Shown here: positions 8,183-16,063 of the stretch, in pieces | Layout: every line of letters starts with the position of its first letter | Position numbering within the stretch: position 1 is the stretch's first letter | Assembly (NCBI GenBank): GCA_900553595.1 | Contig: USEC01000025.1 | Location: forward strand, 1-27,997 | Reading direction: 5' to 3' | Length of the DNA: 27,997 nt | DNA from: an uncultured Prevotella sp. | GTDB taxonomy: Bacteria; Bacteroidota; Bacteroidia; Bacteroidales; Bacteroidaceae | Notes under the pieces: generated by a model | What the model was told of the DNA's origin: nothing | Databases searched by the model: none | What the model saw: the letters and a program-made list of their open reading frames with translations, nothing else | Made by a program: the position numbers and the translations under genes

Positions 8183-10831
8183 TCAGAGTCTCACGGTTTT
8201 GTATTTGCCGTTGTCTTTTATCTCAAACGAGTGGGTGCCTGCTTTCAGTTCCACCGTCGCCTGGCCTGATGCGGCGTTCGGTATGGTGAGAGTAGCTGTG
8301 GAGTTGGACGGCACTGTCACTGTGTAAATTACTTTCTTGCCTTTGCGCACCCACGACGATACTATGTCGCCGTAAGGAGATGTGTGCACAGCCTCGAAGT
8401 TTTTCAGACCCTTGACGAAGTTCGGGCGCAGGATGATGTGCTTGAAACCGGGCTGCCGCTCGTCGGGGAATATGCCTCCGAGACCCTTGTACGGCCATGC
8501 GCCTATCTCTCCGAACATGATGTGATTGTCCGATATGTCGCGCGTAGCTTTGAGGTCCCAGTTCTCGAGCAGGGTGGTGGCGCCGTTCACTATCCACCAT
8601 CCCCACGACGGATAAGTGTCCTGTACGGCTATGCGGTAGGCGTCGTCGGCATATCCATTCTCGCTCAGGGCGTTCAGTATTGCCTTAGCTCCGTGCACAC
8701 CCACGTCGAGGTGCCAGTCGTTGGCACGCACGTTCTCGGCGAGACGGGCAGCCACACGTGCCACCATGTCGTCGGGCACGACCTTCCACATCAGCGCGAG
8801 GCTCATCTCTGTCTGCGAGCCTCCGGCATAGGTTGCCGTCTCGCGATTGAGGAATTTGGCGTTTATGGCGTCGCGAATGTCGGCTGCCAGCTGTGCGTAA
8901 TGTTTGTGGTCGGCCTCATGACCGAGCAGTGCCGCAGCCTTGGAGAGTATGGTAGCGTCGGCGAAGAAATAGATGGACGATGTGAGTTCCTTGTTCGAGC
9001 GCGTCTTCACCGGCACCCAGTCGCCGCGTCCCCACGCCGAGAGATGCTCGGGACTGTTGCTGTCCACATAGTCCACATAGCGTTTCATGTTGTCGTAGCA
9101 GTCGGCAAGCGGACGAATGTCGCCGTAGAACATATACAGGTTCCACGGTATTATGGCTATTGTGCTTGTCCAGTCCAGACCGTTGTCAGTGCCGTATCCC
9201 CAGCCGTCGGTAGGTATGATGTCGGGCAATACGCCGTTGGGCTGCTGTTCGTCGCGGTGGTCGGCGAGCCATTTCTCGTATATTGTTATGGCGTCATAGT
9301 TGTATAGCGATGTCTCGATGGCCAGGTGTCCGTCGCCCGTCCATCCGTTTTTCTCGCGCTGCGGACAGTCGGTGGGGTAGCCCATGAGGTTTGATATGTA
9401 TGCCATGCGCGCCGCCTCCACGGTCTTGTCGAGCAGCGGATTGGATGAGGCTATCGTTCCGGCGATGGCCACGTCGCTGTGGGTGAAGTGTGCGGTGAGG
9501 CTGTTCTCGTCGAGCTGTATGGGGCGGTCGCTGTTCACCTGAACATAGCGGAAGCCCTTATAGCTGAACTCCGGGCAGAAGGAATCGTCGCCTCCGCTCA
9601 GCGTGAGTATGTCGGTCTGGAAAGGTTCTGTCTGTTTGTCGCCACGGTAATATACGTCGATGTTCGACTGGTCGAGCGTTCCGTCGGCATGCAGACGCTC
9701 GCCGTGGCTTATGCGCAGGCGTGTACCTTTCTCTCCTTTCACCCTGACGCTCGTCACGCCTGCCATGTTGCGGCCGAAGTCATAGACGTATGTAGTGTCG
9801 TTGAGGCGCGTCATCTTCACCGCACTGTGTGTTTCCGTCAGACGTATCGGCTCCATCTGCTGCGACCATACGAGCTGTGCCGGCGCGCTGCGGAAGCGCA
9901 CTCCCTGCCATTTTGAGTCGTCAAACTGCGGCGTATCCCAGCCCTGCTGCACGAGGTTGAAGTCGTAGTGCTCGCCCGTATATATGTTGTTGTAGATGAG
10001 CGGTCCGCCCGATGTGCGCCAGCTAAGGTCGGTTGCCACGGTCTGTGTGGTGCCGTCGGTGTAGGTCACCACTACATCCATGCAGAAAGTAGGTCGGTTG
10101 CGCCACGGAGCACGGTCGAAGTCCCACACAGCCAGTGCCTGATGGTTATACCATCCGTTGCCCAGAACCACTCCGAGAGCGTTGCGTCCGCTGTGGAGCA
10201 GCGGCGTTATGTCGAACGTGACGTAGGAGCATCGGCGGTCGTAGCGCGTATATACCGGATCGAGGAAATGGTCGCCGACTCGCTGTCCGTTAACAGACAG
10301 GACGAACAGACCGCCCGCGGAGATGTATGCACGTGCCGACTTTATGCTTTTGGAGGCGTCGAATGTCTTTCTGAAATAAGGCGCGGCGCGGTGGTTCTTG
10401 TCGTAACCGTCGCTTATCCATGCACCGTGCCACCGGCCCATGAGGCCCGTCTCAAACCGTGCCACGTCGGAGTTGGCGGTGTTGCCCTTGCCGTCGCTTA
10501 CACTCACACGCCAGAAATATACAGTCGTAGGCTTGAGCTTCTCGCCGCCATACACGGCCATGCGCTCCCCTGAGGCCACGCGCCCGCTCTGCCACTCCGA
10601 GCCTTTGCCCGAAGCCACTGCCGCACTGTCGGTGCCCACGGTTATCTCGTAGGCCGACTGCTCCATGCCTTCGGTGCGCCACTCAAGACGTGGTGCCGCG
10701 TCGTCAATTCCCAGCGGACTTGCCAGGTGATTCACTTTCAGATTGTCGGGCTGTGGTGTCGGCGCTGCCCATACTGCCGGCGACAGCATCAGCATGAGTG
10801 CTGTCAGCATCTTCTTGTCCATTTTCTTCAT
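8183..10831 (-). CDS. secreted alpha-L-rhamnosidase, GH78
   Basis: This 882-residue enzyme cleaves terminal alpha-L-rhamnose from plant polysaccharides or flavonoid glycosides. The signal peptide is about 1-22 (hydrophobic core ALMLMLSPAVWA). An N-terminal fibronectin-like region (about 27-130) precedes the rhamnosidase N-domain (about 150-300: SAGGLFVLSVNGQRVGDHFLDP and VVLGNGWYN, each part of the family signature). The (alpha/alpha)6 catalytic domain spans about 455-790. The general acid is Glu493 in DCPQREKNGWTGD with Asp500. The general base is Glu756 in GATTLLENWD. A C-terminal beta domain runs from about 795. All key residues are present. No SusC/SusD or regulator adjoins it, so it is not part of a recognisable polysaccharide utilisation locus in this window. 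Confidence 0.93.
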   Translation of the reverse strand: MKKMDKKMLTALMLMLSPAVWAAPTPQPDNLKVNHLASPLGIDDAAPRLEWRTEGMEQSAYEITVGTDSAAVASGKGSEWQSGRVASGERMAVYGGEKLKPTTVYFWRVSVSDGKGNTANSDVARFETGLMGRWHGAWISDGYDKNHRAAPYFRKTFDASKSIKSARAYISAGGLFVLSVNGQRVGDHFLDPVYTRYDRRCSYVTFDITPLLHSGRNALGVVLGNGWYNHQALAVWDFDRAPWRNRPTFCMDVVVTYTDGTTQTVATDLSWRTSGGPLIYNNIYTGEHYDFNLVQQGWDTPQFDDSKWQGVRFRSAPAQLVWSQQMEPIRLTETHSAVKMTRLNDTTYVYDFGRNMAGVTSVRVKGEKGTRLRISHGERLHADGTLDQSNIDVYYRGDKQTEPFQTDILTLSGGDDSFCPEFSYKGFRYVQVNSDRPIQLDENSLTAHFTHSDVAIAGTIASSNPLLDKTVEAARMAYISNLMGYPTDCPQREKNGWTGDGHLAIETSLYNYDAITIYEKWLADHRDEQQPNGVLPDIIPTDGWGYGTDNGLDWTSTIAIIPWNLYMFYGDIRPLADCYDNMKRYVDYVDSNSPEHLSAWGRGDWVPVKTRSNKELTSSIYFFADATILSKAAALLGHEADHKHYAQLAADIRDAINAKFLNRETATYAGGSQTEMSLALMWKVVPDDMVARVAARLAENVRANDWHLDVGVHGAKAILNALSENGYADDAYRIAVQDTYPSWGWWIVNGATTLLENWDLKATRDISDNHIMFGEIGAWPYKGLGGIFPDERQPGFKHIILRPNFVKGLKNFEAVHTSPYGDIVSSWVRKGKKVIYTVTVPSNSTATLTIPNAASGQATVELKAGTHSFEIKDNGKYKTVRL

Positions 10832-11031
10832 CAGGTTTTAGGTTACTGTGCGAAATTACATAAAAAATCTGACATGATGAATAAAATGTTGGTATATGAC
10901 CTGTACTTTCTGATAATGACCGGTTGTTGACGGTCCGACGTATTACTTGCTGCTCTTTTGCCGGACAGACAGTTCGATACTCCATACCGACGTAGCCCGC
11001 TGCGCCTACAATAAAAAAAGGACATAAAGAC

Positions 11032-11066
11032 TATACGACAATAAAACGAAATTCGTATGTCGTATA
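11032..11066. repeat. nested palindromes upstream of the rhamnosidase gene
   Basis: Outer arms TATACGACA (11032-11040) and TGTCGTATA (11058-11066) are perfectly complementary over 9 bp. They enclose an 11-base palindrome ACGAAATTCGT (11046-11056). The layout fits a dimeric repressor or activator site, or a cruciform; it lies about 200 bp upstream of the rhamnosidase start. Confidence 0.55.
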
Positions 11067-11094
11067 ATGCCCGATTTGGGTTTAAACGTAAACC
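11064..11094 (+). repeat. dispersed intergenic sequence, copy 1
   Basis: The block starting TAATGCCCGATTTGGGTTTA resembles the minus strand of 21853-21879 (TAATGACCGATTTGGGATAA) and shares the 13-mer GATTTGGGTTTAA with 21877-21889 (minus). The right end forms a 6-bp hairpin (GGTTTA/TAAACC, 11079-11094). Confidence 0.45.
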
Positions 11095-11113
11095 GCAGAC
11101 GGCATATAAGAAC

Positions 11114-11151
11114 AAAAGCCTGACAGTGATTTGTCTCACTGTCAGGCTTTT
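11114..11151. terminator. bidirectional terminator after the HAD gene
   Basis: A perfect 16-bp stem (11114-11129 with 11136-11151) and a 6-base loop. The T tract is longer on the plus strand (TTTTTT, 11148-11153). On the minus strand it ends GGCTTTTG, serving the HAD hydrolase gene that stops at 11192. Confidence 0.8.
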
Positions 11152-11191
11152 TTCATAACACAAGTTCCGGATTTCTCCAATAGCAGTCGGA

Positions 11192-11971
11192 CTAAATGAA
11201 ATGTTCTATATCCGAGAGTCGTGTCACCACCGCATCACAAATGCTTTCATCGCAGACTGCATCCTCCCATTGACGCCCTTTAATCCAAACTGCATGACAA
11301 CCCAAATCCTTGGCAGGAACGATGTCCTTGGAATACGAATCGCCAACGACAAGAACCTCAGAACACGGTACATCAAGGGCACATACGCCAAGAGCGAATA
11401 TCGCAGGATTAGGCTTTCGCACCCCTACCACAGCCGACTCTATGACCTTTTGGAAGAAAATGTCCATACCGGCATCACGCAAAACAGTGCTGATATTGCC
11501 ATAAAAGTTTGAGACAAGCACCATAGGCAGCCCCTTCCGGCGGACAAGCTCCAACACGGAACGGTTCTCATTCAGCAGACAGTTCGTAATGCCGTTTATA
11601 TAATCAGCCATTCTTGCAGCTGTTATTTCTATTTGCTCATCAGTAAACTCCAACAAAGAGCCAAGCTGTTTCTGCTTCTCCGCATCATCTTTACCCGTGT
11701 GAAGAAGTTCCCTTCCGGAAAGGAATGCAAGCTGCAAGCGTATCTTTGCACGCAGGATATCGGCAAAATGAAAATCCGCTTTTACTACAGGATTGACGGC
11801 AAGCACACGTTCTGCATAAACGTATGCATCACGGAAAGCCTGCTTCCCGACAGGTACCGACTCATGCCGGTAGCCGTCCCAAATCACCTCCGACCAATGG
11901 TCGCCACGAGTATCAAGCGTACCGCCATAGTCGAATATAATCCCAGAATACTTGTTTGCCATCACATTCAT
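11192..11971 (-). CDS. HAD-family hydrolase
   Basis: This 259-residue HAD-superfamily protein is probably a cytoplasmic phosphatase. Motif I is FDYGGTLDT with nucleophile Asp14. The residue two positions later, usually the acid/base Asp, is Gly16. Motif II is LVSNF with Ser154. Motif III is the lysine of VRKPNP (Lys186). Motif IV is VVGDSYSKD with Asp211 and Asp216. A helical cap lies between about 25 and 145. It is the last gene of a three-gene operon behind a CDP-alcohol phosphatidyltransferase (43 bp gap), so a head-group phosphate or a phosphatidylalcohol phosphate is a reasonable substrate (inference). An internal ATG at residue 4 (MANKYSG) is an equally likely start. Confidence 0.85.
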   Translation of the reverse strand: MNVMANKYSGIIFDYGGTLDTRGDHWSEVIWDGYRHESVPVGKQAFRDAYVYAERVLAVNPVVKADFHFADILRAKIRLQLAFLSGRELLHTGKDDAEKQKQLGSLLEFTDEQIEITAARMADYINGITNCLLNENRSVLELVRRKGLPMVLVSNFYGNISTVLRDAGMDIFFQKVIESAVVGVRKPNPAIFALGVCALDVPCSEVLVVGDSYSKDIVPAKDLGCHAVWIKGRQWEDAVCDESICDAVVTRLSDIEHFI

Positions 11972-12014
11972 TTATCAAAAAGAAAAGACAAATATTTATC
12001 TTGCAACACTTCCA

Positions 12015-12926
12015 TTACTGATAGCTGTCGAGTTTCGCCAACATTTCACAGCATAATTTCTCATGTCGGTGATGCATATACATACAAACCAGTCCGAAAA
12101 CAGTTATCTCAACAACCGGATAAACCCAAGGTTTCCCGATGATAAGACTTGCAAAGAGAGTGAAACTGCGCCAGTTGAAAGTGAGAAAATTGCAATACTT
12201 CATAAGCGGGAAACTGCCACGACGGAAGTCGGAACGTAGCTGTTCGGGCAATTGTTCTGGGAAACGCTGACGCAATGCAGCCTTGAAGCGCTGGAAACAC
12301 GGCGTGGCCTTCTCCTGTTCCTTTGTGTAATTGACGTAAAAGAACTGGAAGAACTTCTGCACCGGCTGCTTCTTCCATGACATATTACGATAAATCTCCA
12401 CCTGCGCAGAAGCATCATCCATCTCACATCCCTCCTTGCCTTTAAGGAAGAAAAGATGTATCTGACGGTAATAGTCGGAGATACGGCACTGCCGTGTATG
12501 GCTGTAAAGACCGGCAAAAGCCACTACAAACCATATCCAAATGCCCCATTCCGGCATTACGCGTATAGCAATGGCGGCATAGATTGTCGCAAACCAAAAG
12601 TCACTTGAAGCTCCATCGAGTATGCGACCAAGCGGGGTCGTCTGTCCAGTCATACGCGCAAGCTGCCCGTCGGCACTGTCATACATATTGCCCCATACAA
12701 GAAACAAGATGCCAATAACATTAATCTTCATGTCGTCAAAGCCGAAACACACGCCTGCCGCCATTCCAAGAATTATCGACAGAACGGTCACCGTGTTCGG
12801 ACTAATACCAAGCATACGGAAGAAACACGCCCACATGAAACCAATAGGACGATAAAAGAACATGTCTATACGTTCCTCTGTGTCGGAGGACTTTATGGAC
12901 GACAGAAAGTTATTTGTATCACTCAT
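12015..12926 (-). CDS. CDP-alcohol phosphatidyltransferase family membrane protein
   Basis: This 303-residue integral membrane enzyme of the CDP-alcohol phosphotransferase family moves a phosphoalkyl group from a CDP-linked donor to an alcohol, as in phospholipid synthesis. The family signature is visible at 83-109: D83, D86-G87, A90-R91, eight residues, G100, three residues, D104. The fourth aspartate is D109, four residues after D104 rather than the usual three. Hydrophobic segments lie at about 28-40, 43-62, 68-80, 110-145 and 255-284. The middle (about 150-240) is polar and longer than in minimal family members. It sits 20 bp behind the nucleotidyltransferase/ATP-grasp gene, which could make its CDP-linked substrate. 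The product lipid is unknown. Confidence 0.87.
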   Translation of the reverse strand: MSDTNNFLSSIKSSDTEERIDMFFYRPIGFMWACFFRMLGISPNTVTVLSIILGMAAGVCFGFDDMKINVIGILFLVWGNMYDSADGQLARMTGQTTPLGRILDGASSDFWFATIYAAIAIRVMPEWGIWIWFVVAFAGLYSHTRQCRISDYYRQIHLFFLKGKEGCEMDDASAQVEIYRNMSWKKQPVQKFFQFFYVNYTKEQEKATPCFQRFKAALRQRFPEQLPEQLRSDFRRGSFPLMKYCNFLTFNWRSFTLFASLIIGKPWVYPVVEITVFGLVCMYMHHRHEKLCCEMLAKLDSYQ

Positions 12927-12946
12927 TTATATAAATAATTCTTTTA

Positions 12947-14575
12947 TTACTTTTTTTCGTTGTCTGAAAGTATCTTACGGCAGATTGACTTTGCTATCTG
13001 AAAAGCCGCCTCCTCACGGCAAGGAGCAAAGCTCGGCCAATCGTTGAAGTCGATAATCTTGAAACTTCCATCCTCAGCTATAATGCAGTCTCCACCATAA
13101 ACCGACACACCAAGTATGCCGGCAGCCTTATCCGCCTCACGTTTCAATGCGTCCACATCAAAAGCTATGCCCTTGACCTCGCCGTTAATTGCCTCAAATC
13201 CGAACTTTGAATGATGGCTGCACTTTGACGGGTAAAGCCAAAAGAAGAACTCGGAATCCTGAACACCATAGAATTTTATGAGGTCACCATGCAGATGTTC
13301 GTTCACAATCACCGACGAAATGCCTCGCTGCCAGAACTTTTCCAGCAACATTTCCGCCTCTTTTTCGTCATGCACATAACATGTATCTTCCTTGCACTGA
13401 GCGCATCCGTCGCCACGCTTCAACCAACACGGGTATGTCATTCCGTCCGCCATAGGATTCCCTTTCTCTATTATCCGGCTTTCCGGATAACTGATTCTGC
13501 CAGCAGAAAACATCTCGACCATCTTGCGACGGACACAAGACTCGACACCATTGCTATGGTTTACGACAACACTTCCCGACTGTTCCATAAGCCGAAGAGC
13601 ATCAAGAGCACTGCTGCTACGAGCCATACTGAAGAAGGCATCGACACCTGCACAGCCTGAAACGCCAGCAAGGGTTTCAGCGTTTTTACCTAAATCCGTT
13701 TCGCTTATCAAATGAACCTCCGCCCCAAGCGACTCAAGATTACCCTTCACCGCACACATTACGGCGGCATCCTTATCCACACAATTTGGCGAAAACTCTT
13801 CACCGCGGCACACCCCTATGATTCTTTTCCCCTCAAGAGGGTGCAGGAAAACCTCGGCTTTGGCAATGTCGTCCTTATGATCGACATCAAGAATCTTGTT
13901 TATAGGATAAGCTTCAAGACAAAGTCCCTCCTCAATAAGCTGACGCTGGAAATTGCGCATACGGCTCATTCCTGCATCAAGACAATGGTCAAGTACATCA
14001 AGAGCCCGACTGTTCAAACAATAGATCCCTCCCGAAACGAGATGGTCGCCGCACTCTCTTGCATCATGGAATCCTGTCACAAGCATTCTGCCGACAGCAG
14101 TTTCTGCCGACAAACCGCCTTCGTTTTTATCAGCATTCACCCCTACCCACAACGGTTTTTCGTCATCGACGTATGGAGTTACAGCCATACACCCGTCAAT
14201 GTCGGGTGTATTTACAAAATGCGATATATATTTCTTGAATTCCGCTTCATGGAAAACAGTATCTACTGTCGTCAGACAAAAACGCCCACCCCTAAGATAA
14301 GGCGATATGGCGTGAAGACTGTGCATCGAACTTGGCGTGGTCTTCACCACCAGACGCAATGGGACTGGCAAATCCAGTGCTTCCAGATGCTCACGCACTT
14401 CCACACTATACTCATTTATGACTGCAACGATTTCGGTTGCACCACAATCCACAAAAACGCGTAAAAGGCGGTCGATCATAGGTTCGCCACAAACCCGTAC
14501 CAACGGTTTTGGAACTTCTACCCCTTCATTTGAAAGACGACTGCCCTCTCCAGCTGCTATTACAGCAAATTTCAT
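12947..14575 (-). CDS. nucleotidyltransferase fused to an ATP-grasp-like domain
   Basis: This 542-residue protein joins two catalytic regions. Residues about 1-245 are a sugar-nucleotidyltransferase/MobA-like domain: AAGEGSRL at 7-14, PKPLV with Lys23, and metal ligand Asp105 in TTVDTV, ending near LDVDHKDD (229-236). Residues about 250-535 look like an ATP-grasp ligase with its preceding alpha/beta domain: LKRGDGC with Lys386, IVNEH near 423-427, and a C-terminal metal segment IDFND (508-512). The first part would activate a phosphorylated compound as an NDP (probably CDP) derivative. The second would ligate a carboxylate with an amine or similar, or modify that head group (inference). A TTG nine bases upstream keeps the frame open, but the ATG at 14573-14575 places MKFAVIAAGEG at the expected fold start. 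First gene of the operon with the phosphatidyltransferase and HAD hydrolase. Confidence 0.87.
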   Translation of the reverse strand: MKFAVIAAGEGSRLSNEGVEVPKPLVRVCGEPMIDRLLRVFVDCGATEIVAVINEYSVEVREHLEALDLPVPLRLVVKTTPSSMHSLHAISPYLRGGRFCLTTVDTVFHEAEFKKYISHFVNTPDIDGCMAVTPYVDDEKPLWVGVNADKNEGGLSAETAVGRMLVTGFHDARECGDHLVSGGIYCLNSRALDVLDHCLDAGMSRMRNFQRQLIEEGLCLEAYPINKILDVDHKDDIAKAEVFLHPLEGKRIIGVCRGEEFSPNCVDKDAAVMCAVKGNLESLGAEVHLISETDLGKNAETLAGVSGCAGVDAFFSMARSSSALDALRLMEQSGSVVVNHSNGVESCVRRKMVEMFSAGRISYPESRIIEKGNPMADGMTYPCWLKRGDGCAQCKEDTCYVHDEKEAEMLLEKFWQRGISSVIVNEHLHGDLIKFYGVQDSEFFFWLYPSKCSHHSKFGFEAINGEVKGIAFDVDALKREADKAAGILGVSVYGGDCIIAEDGSFKIIDFNDWPSFAPCREEAAFQIAKSICRKILSDNEKK

Positions 14576-14627
14576 ACAATTCAAATATCTATTCCTGTTC
14601 TTTTTGACTCAGATTTTCTGAACAGTA

Positions 14628-14656
14628 CAAAGTTACAAGAATATTTCGATATTCAA
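14628..14656 (-). promoter_or_regulatory. probable promoter of the nucleotidyltransferase operon
   Basis: On the minus strand TAACTTTG lies at 14628-14635. A partial -33 element (GTTG, TTG at 14654-14656) is 18 bases away. Expected start near 14621, with a leader of about 45 nt. No clear terminator separates it from the DUF2807 gene, so read-through is possible. Confidence 0.5.
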
Positions 14657-14695
14657 CTCATTTTGCCGCTCAAAAGCGACAACCTCGCGAACGAA

Positions 14696-15454
14696 TTATT
14701 TAACTTCCAGATTTTTTGTTTCCAAACTTCCAGTTCCAGACACCGATTTGAGCAATTGCCTGATAGTTCCGCTCATTTTCATATCACCGGTTCCGAACAA
14801 ATTGCATGACACCTTGCCACAGTTCTTAAACATCATATCAATGTCTCCCGTACCAGACAACATGAATGAAGAATCGTCCGCTTCCTGCAACACCGCCGCC
14901 ACATCGCCGGTTCCTTCTGAACTCACATAAAACGACAACGCCTTGATTCTTTTAGCTCCGAAATCGCCTGTCCCGGACACATTCAACTTCATCGTGTTGC
15001 ATTCTATATCAGAAAATTCAGCATCGCCGGTTCCAGACAAATCCATCTCCAGTTTTTCTGAATACAAAACTCCGCTGCAAGTGAAATCCCCCGTTCCCGA
15101 AACATTCACAAAATTCAACTCCGGCGACGACACAATGATTTTCACATCGTCGTCACATTCTGCAGACCAATGCTTGTCTTTCTTCGTAATATTAAGCGTA
15201 GTCCCGTCAAGTTCCACGCTTATCTTATCAATAATGTCTGCATCGCCACGCAATAATATATATGTGGAATCTGCCTGAACGAAAGAAACATCCCATTCAG
15301 AACTGTTGCATACGGAATTGAACGCTCCGGGGGTAAGCTTCTTTTGAACGACATCGGCAGAATGCTTTTTCCCGATTCTGTTTCCGACATAAGTGCATGA
15401 TGGAAGTGATGCCAGCATAAACAGACACGCCATTAGACTTAACAATTGCTTCAT
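14696..15454 (-). CDS. DUF2807 (GIN-domain) lipoprotein
   Basis: This 252-residue protein has a lipoprotein signal (core SLMACLFMLASLPSC, lipid-modified Cys20). It is likely anchored in a membrane facing the periplasm or surface. The rest matches the DUF2807 head/GIN domain, a right-handed beta-helix-like fold frequent in Bacteroidetes. The motif (S/G)GTGD recurs seven times at roughly 20-residue spacing (the last copy reads GTGS), each marking a turn. No catalytic residues are evident and the family function is not established. It is a single gene between the ribH terminator and the nucleotidyltransferase operon. Confidence 0.88.
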   Translation of the reverse strand: MKQLLSLMACLFMLASLPSCTYVGNRIGKKHSADVVQKKLTPGAFNSVCNSSEWDVSFVQADSTYILLRGDADIIDKISVELDGTTLNITKKDKHWSAECDDDVKIIVSSPELNFVNVSGTGDFTCSGVLYSEKLEMDLSGTGDAEFSDIECNTMKLNVSGTGDFGAKRIKALSFYVSSEGTGDVAAVLQEADDSSFMLSGTGDIDMMFKNCGKVSCNLFGTGDMKMSGTIRQLLKSVSGTGSLETKNLEVK

Positions 15455-15525
15455 GAGTTTACCATTTTATTTGTTTTACACCTTTATGACGAAAGCATCG
15501 GACATAAAGTTGCATGAAAAACAAA

Positions 15526-15563
15526 AAAATCTCCATAAGCATCAAATAGCTTACGGAGATTTT
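15526..15563 (-). terminator. intrinsic terminator of ribH
   Basis: Arms 15526-15540 and 15549-15563 pair with one mismatch (15535/15554) around an 8-base loop. On the minus strand the stem is followed by a run of T (plus-strand A tract 15523-15529). It lies 20 bp after the ribH stop. Confidence 0.8.
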
Positions 15564-15582
15564 CTATGATATTTTCAGTATT

Positions 15583-16059
15583 TCAGAACTTCGCCATCTT
15601 TATTGCGTCAATGGCACATTCATCACCCTTGTTGCCATAACGATCGCCACATCTGTCCTTTGCCTGCTGCAGATCGTTGGTTGTAAGCAAGCCGTAGATG
15701 ATGGGTATTTCACTTGTCGTGTTGAGGCGTGCGATACCGGAGGTCACCCCTTGGCAGATATAGTCGAAATGCGGAGTCTCGCCTCTTATCACACTTCCGA
15801 GAATGATCACGGCGTCATAGCCTCCGTGCAGCACCATCTGGTGTGCTCCGTAAATCAGTTCGAAGCTCCCCGGAACGGTTTTGACATGAATGTTTTCGGG
15901 CAATGCGCCATGTTTTTCCAATGTGCTTACCGCACCGTCAAGCAATGCTCCCGTTATTTCCGGATTCCATTCTGCAACCACAATACCAAAGCACATGTTG
16001 CTTGCGTCTGGTATATTGTCCGCATCATAGCAAGAAAGATTATGAAGTGCTGTTGCCAT
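15583..16059 (-). CDS. ribH: 6,7-dimethyl-8-ribityllumazine synthase
   Basis: This 158-residue enzyme catalyses the penultimate step of riboflavin synthesis: condensation of 5-amino-6-ribitylamino-uracil with 3,4-dihydroxy-2-butanone 4-phosphate. Visible signatures are an aromatic substrate contact (VVAEWNPEI with Trp31), TVPGSFEL at 61-68, GSVIRGETPHFDY at 88-100 with catalytic His97, and the C-terminal GLLTTNDLQQAKDRCG and GNKGDE segments. Length is standard; the enzyme usually forms pentamers or 60-mers. It follows the TPR gene by 4 bp on the same strand and so is co-transcribed. No FMN riboswitch is visible, and no other rib genes are in the window. Confidence 0.96.
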   Translation of the reverse strand: MATALHNLSCYDADNIPDASNMCFGIVVAEWNPEITGALLDGAVSTLEKHGALPENIHVKTVPGSFELIYGAHQMVLHGGYDAVIILGSVIRGETPHFDYICQGVTSGIARLNTTSEIPIIYGLLTTNDLQQAKDRCGDRYGNKGDECAIDAIKMAKF

Positions 16060-16063
16060 TGTC

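Larger units (their letters stand above)
10832..11191. other. intergenic region upstream of the rhamnosidase gene
   Basis: About 360 bp without a gene. It contains a bidirectional terminator (11114-11151), nested palindromes (11032-11066) and a copy of a dispersed sequence (11064-11094). The best -7 candidate for the rhamnosidase is at 10851-10858 (minus strand TAATTTCG, one mismatch to TAnnTTTG), with no -33 element. I see no small gene here. Confidence 0.6.

Noticed and set aside
8183..10831. Polysaccharide utilisation locus around the rhamnosidase
   Set aside because: No SusC/SusD pair, sensor or transporter adjoins it, and the esterase-AraC unit is 6 kb away behind housekeeping genes.
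14576..14584. TTG start three codons upstream for the nucleotidyltransferase
   Set aside because: The ATG at 14575 starts exactly at the first strand of the fold (MKFAVIAAGEG).
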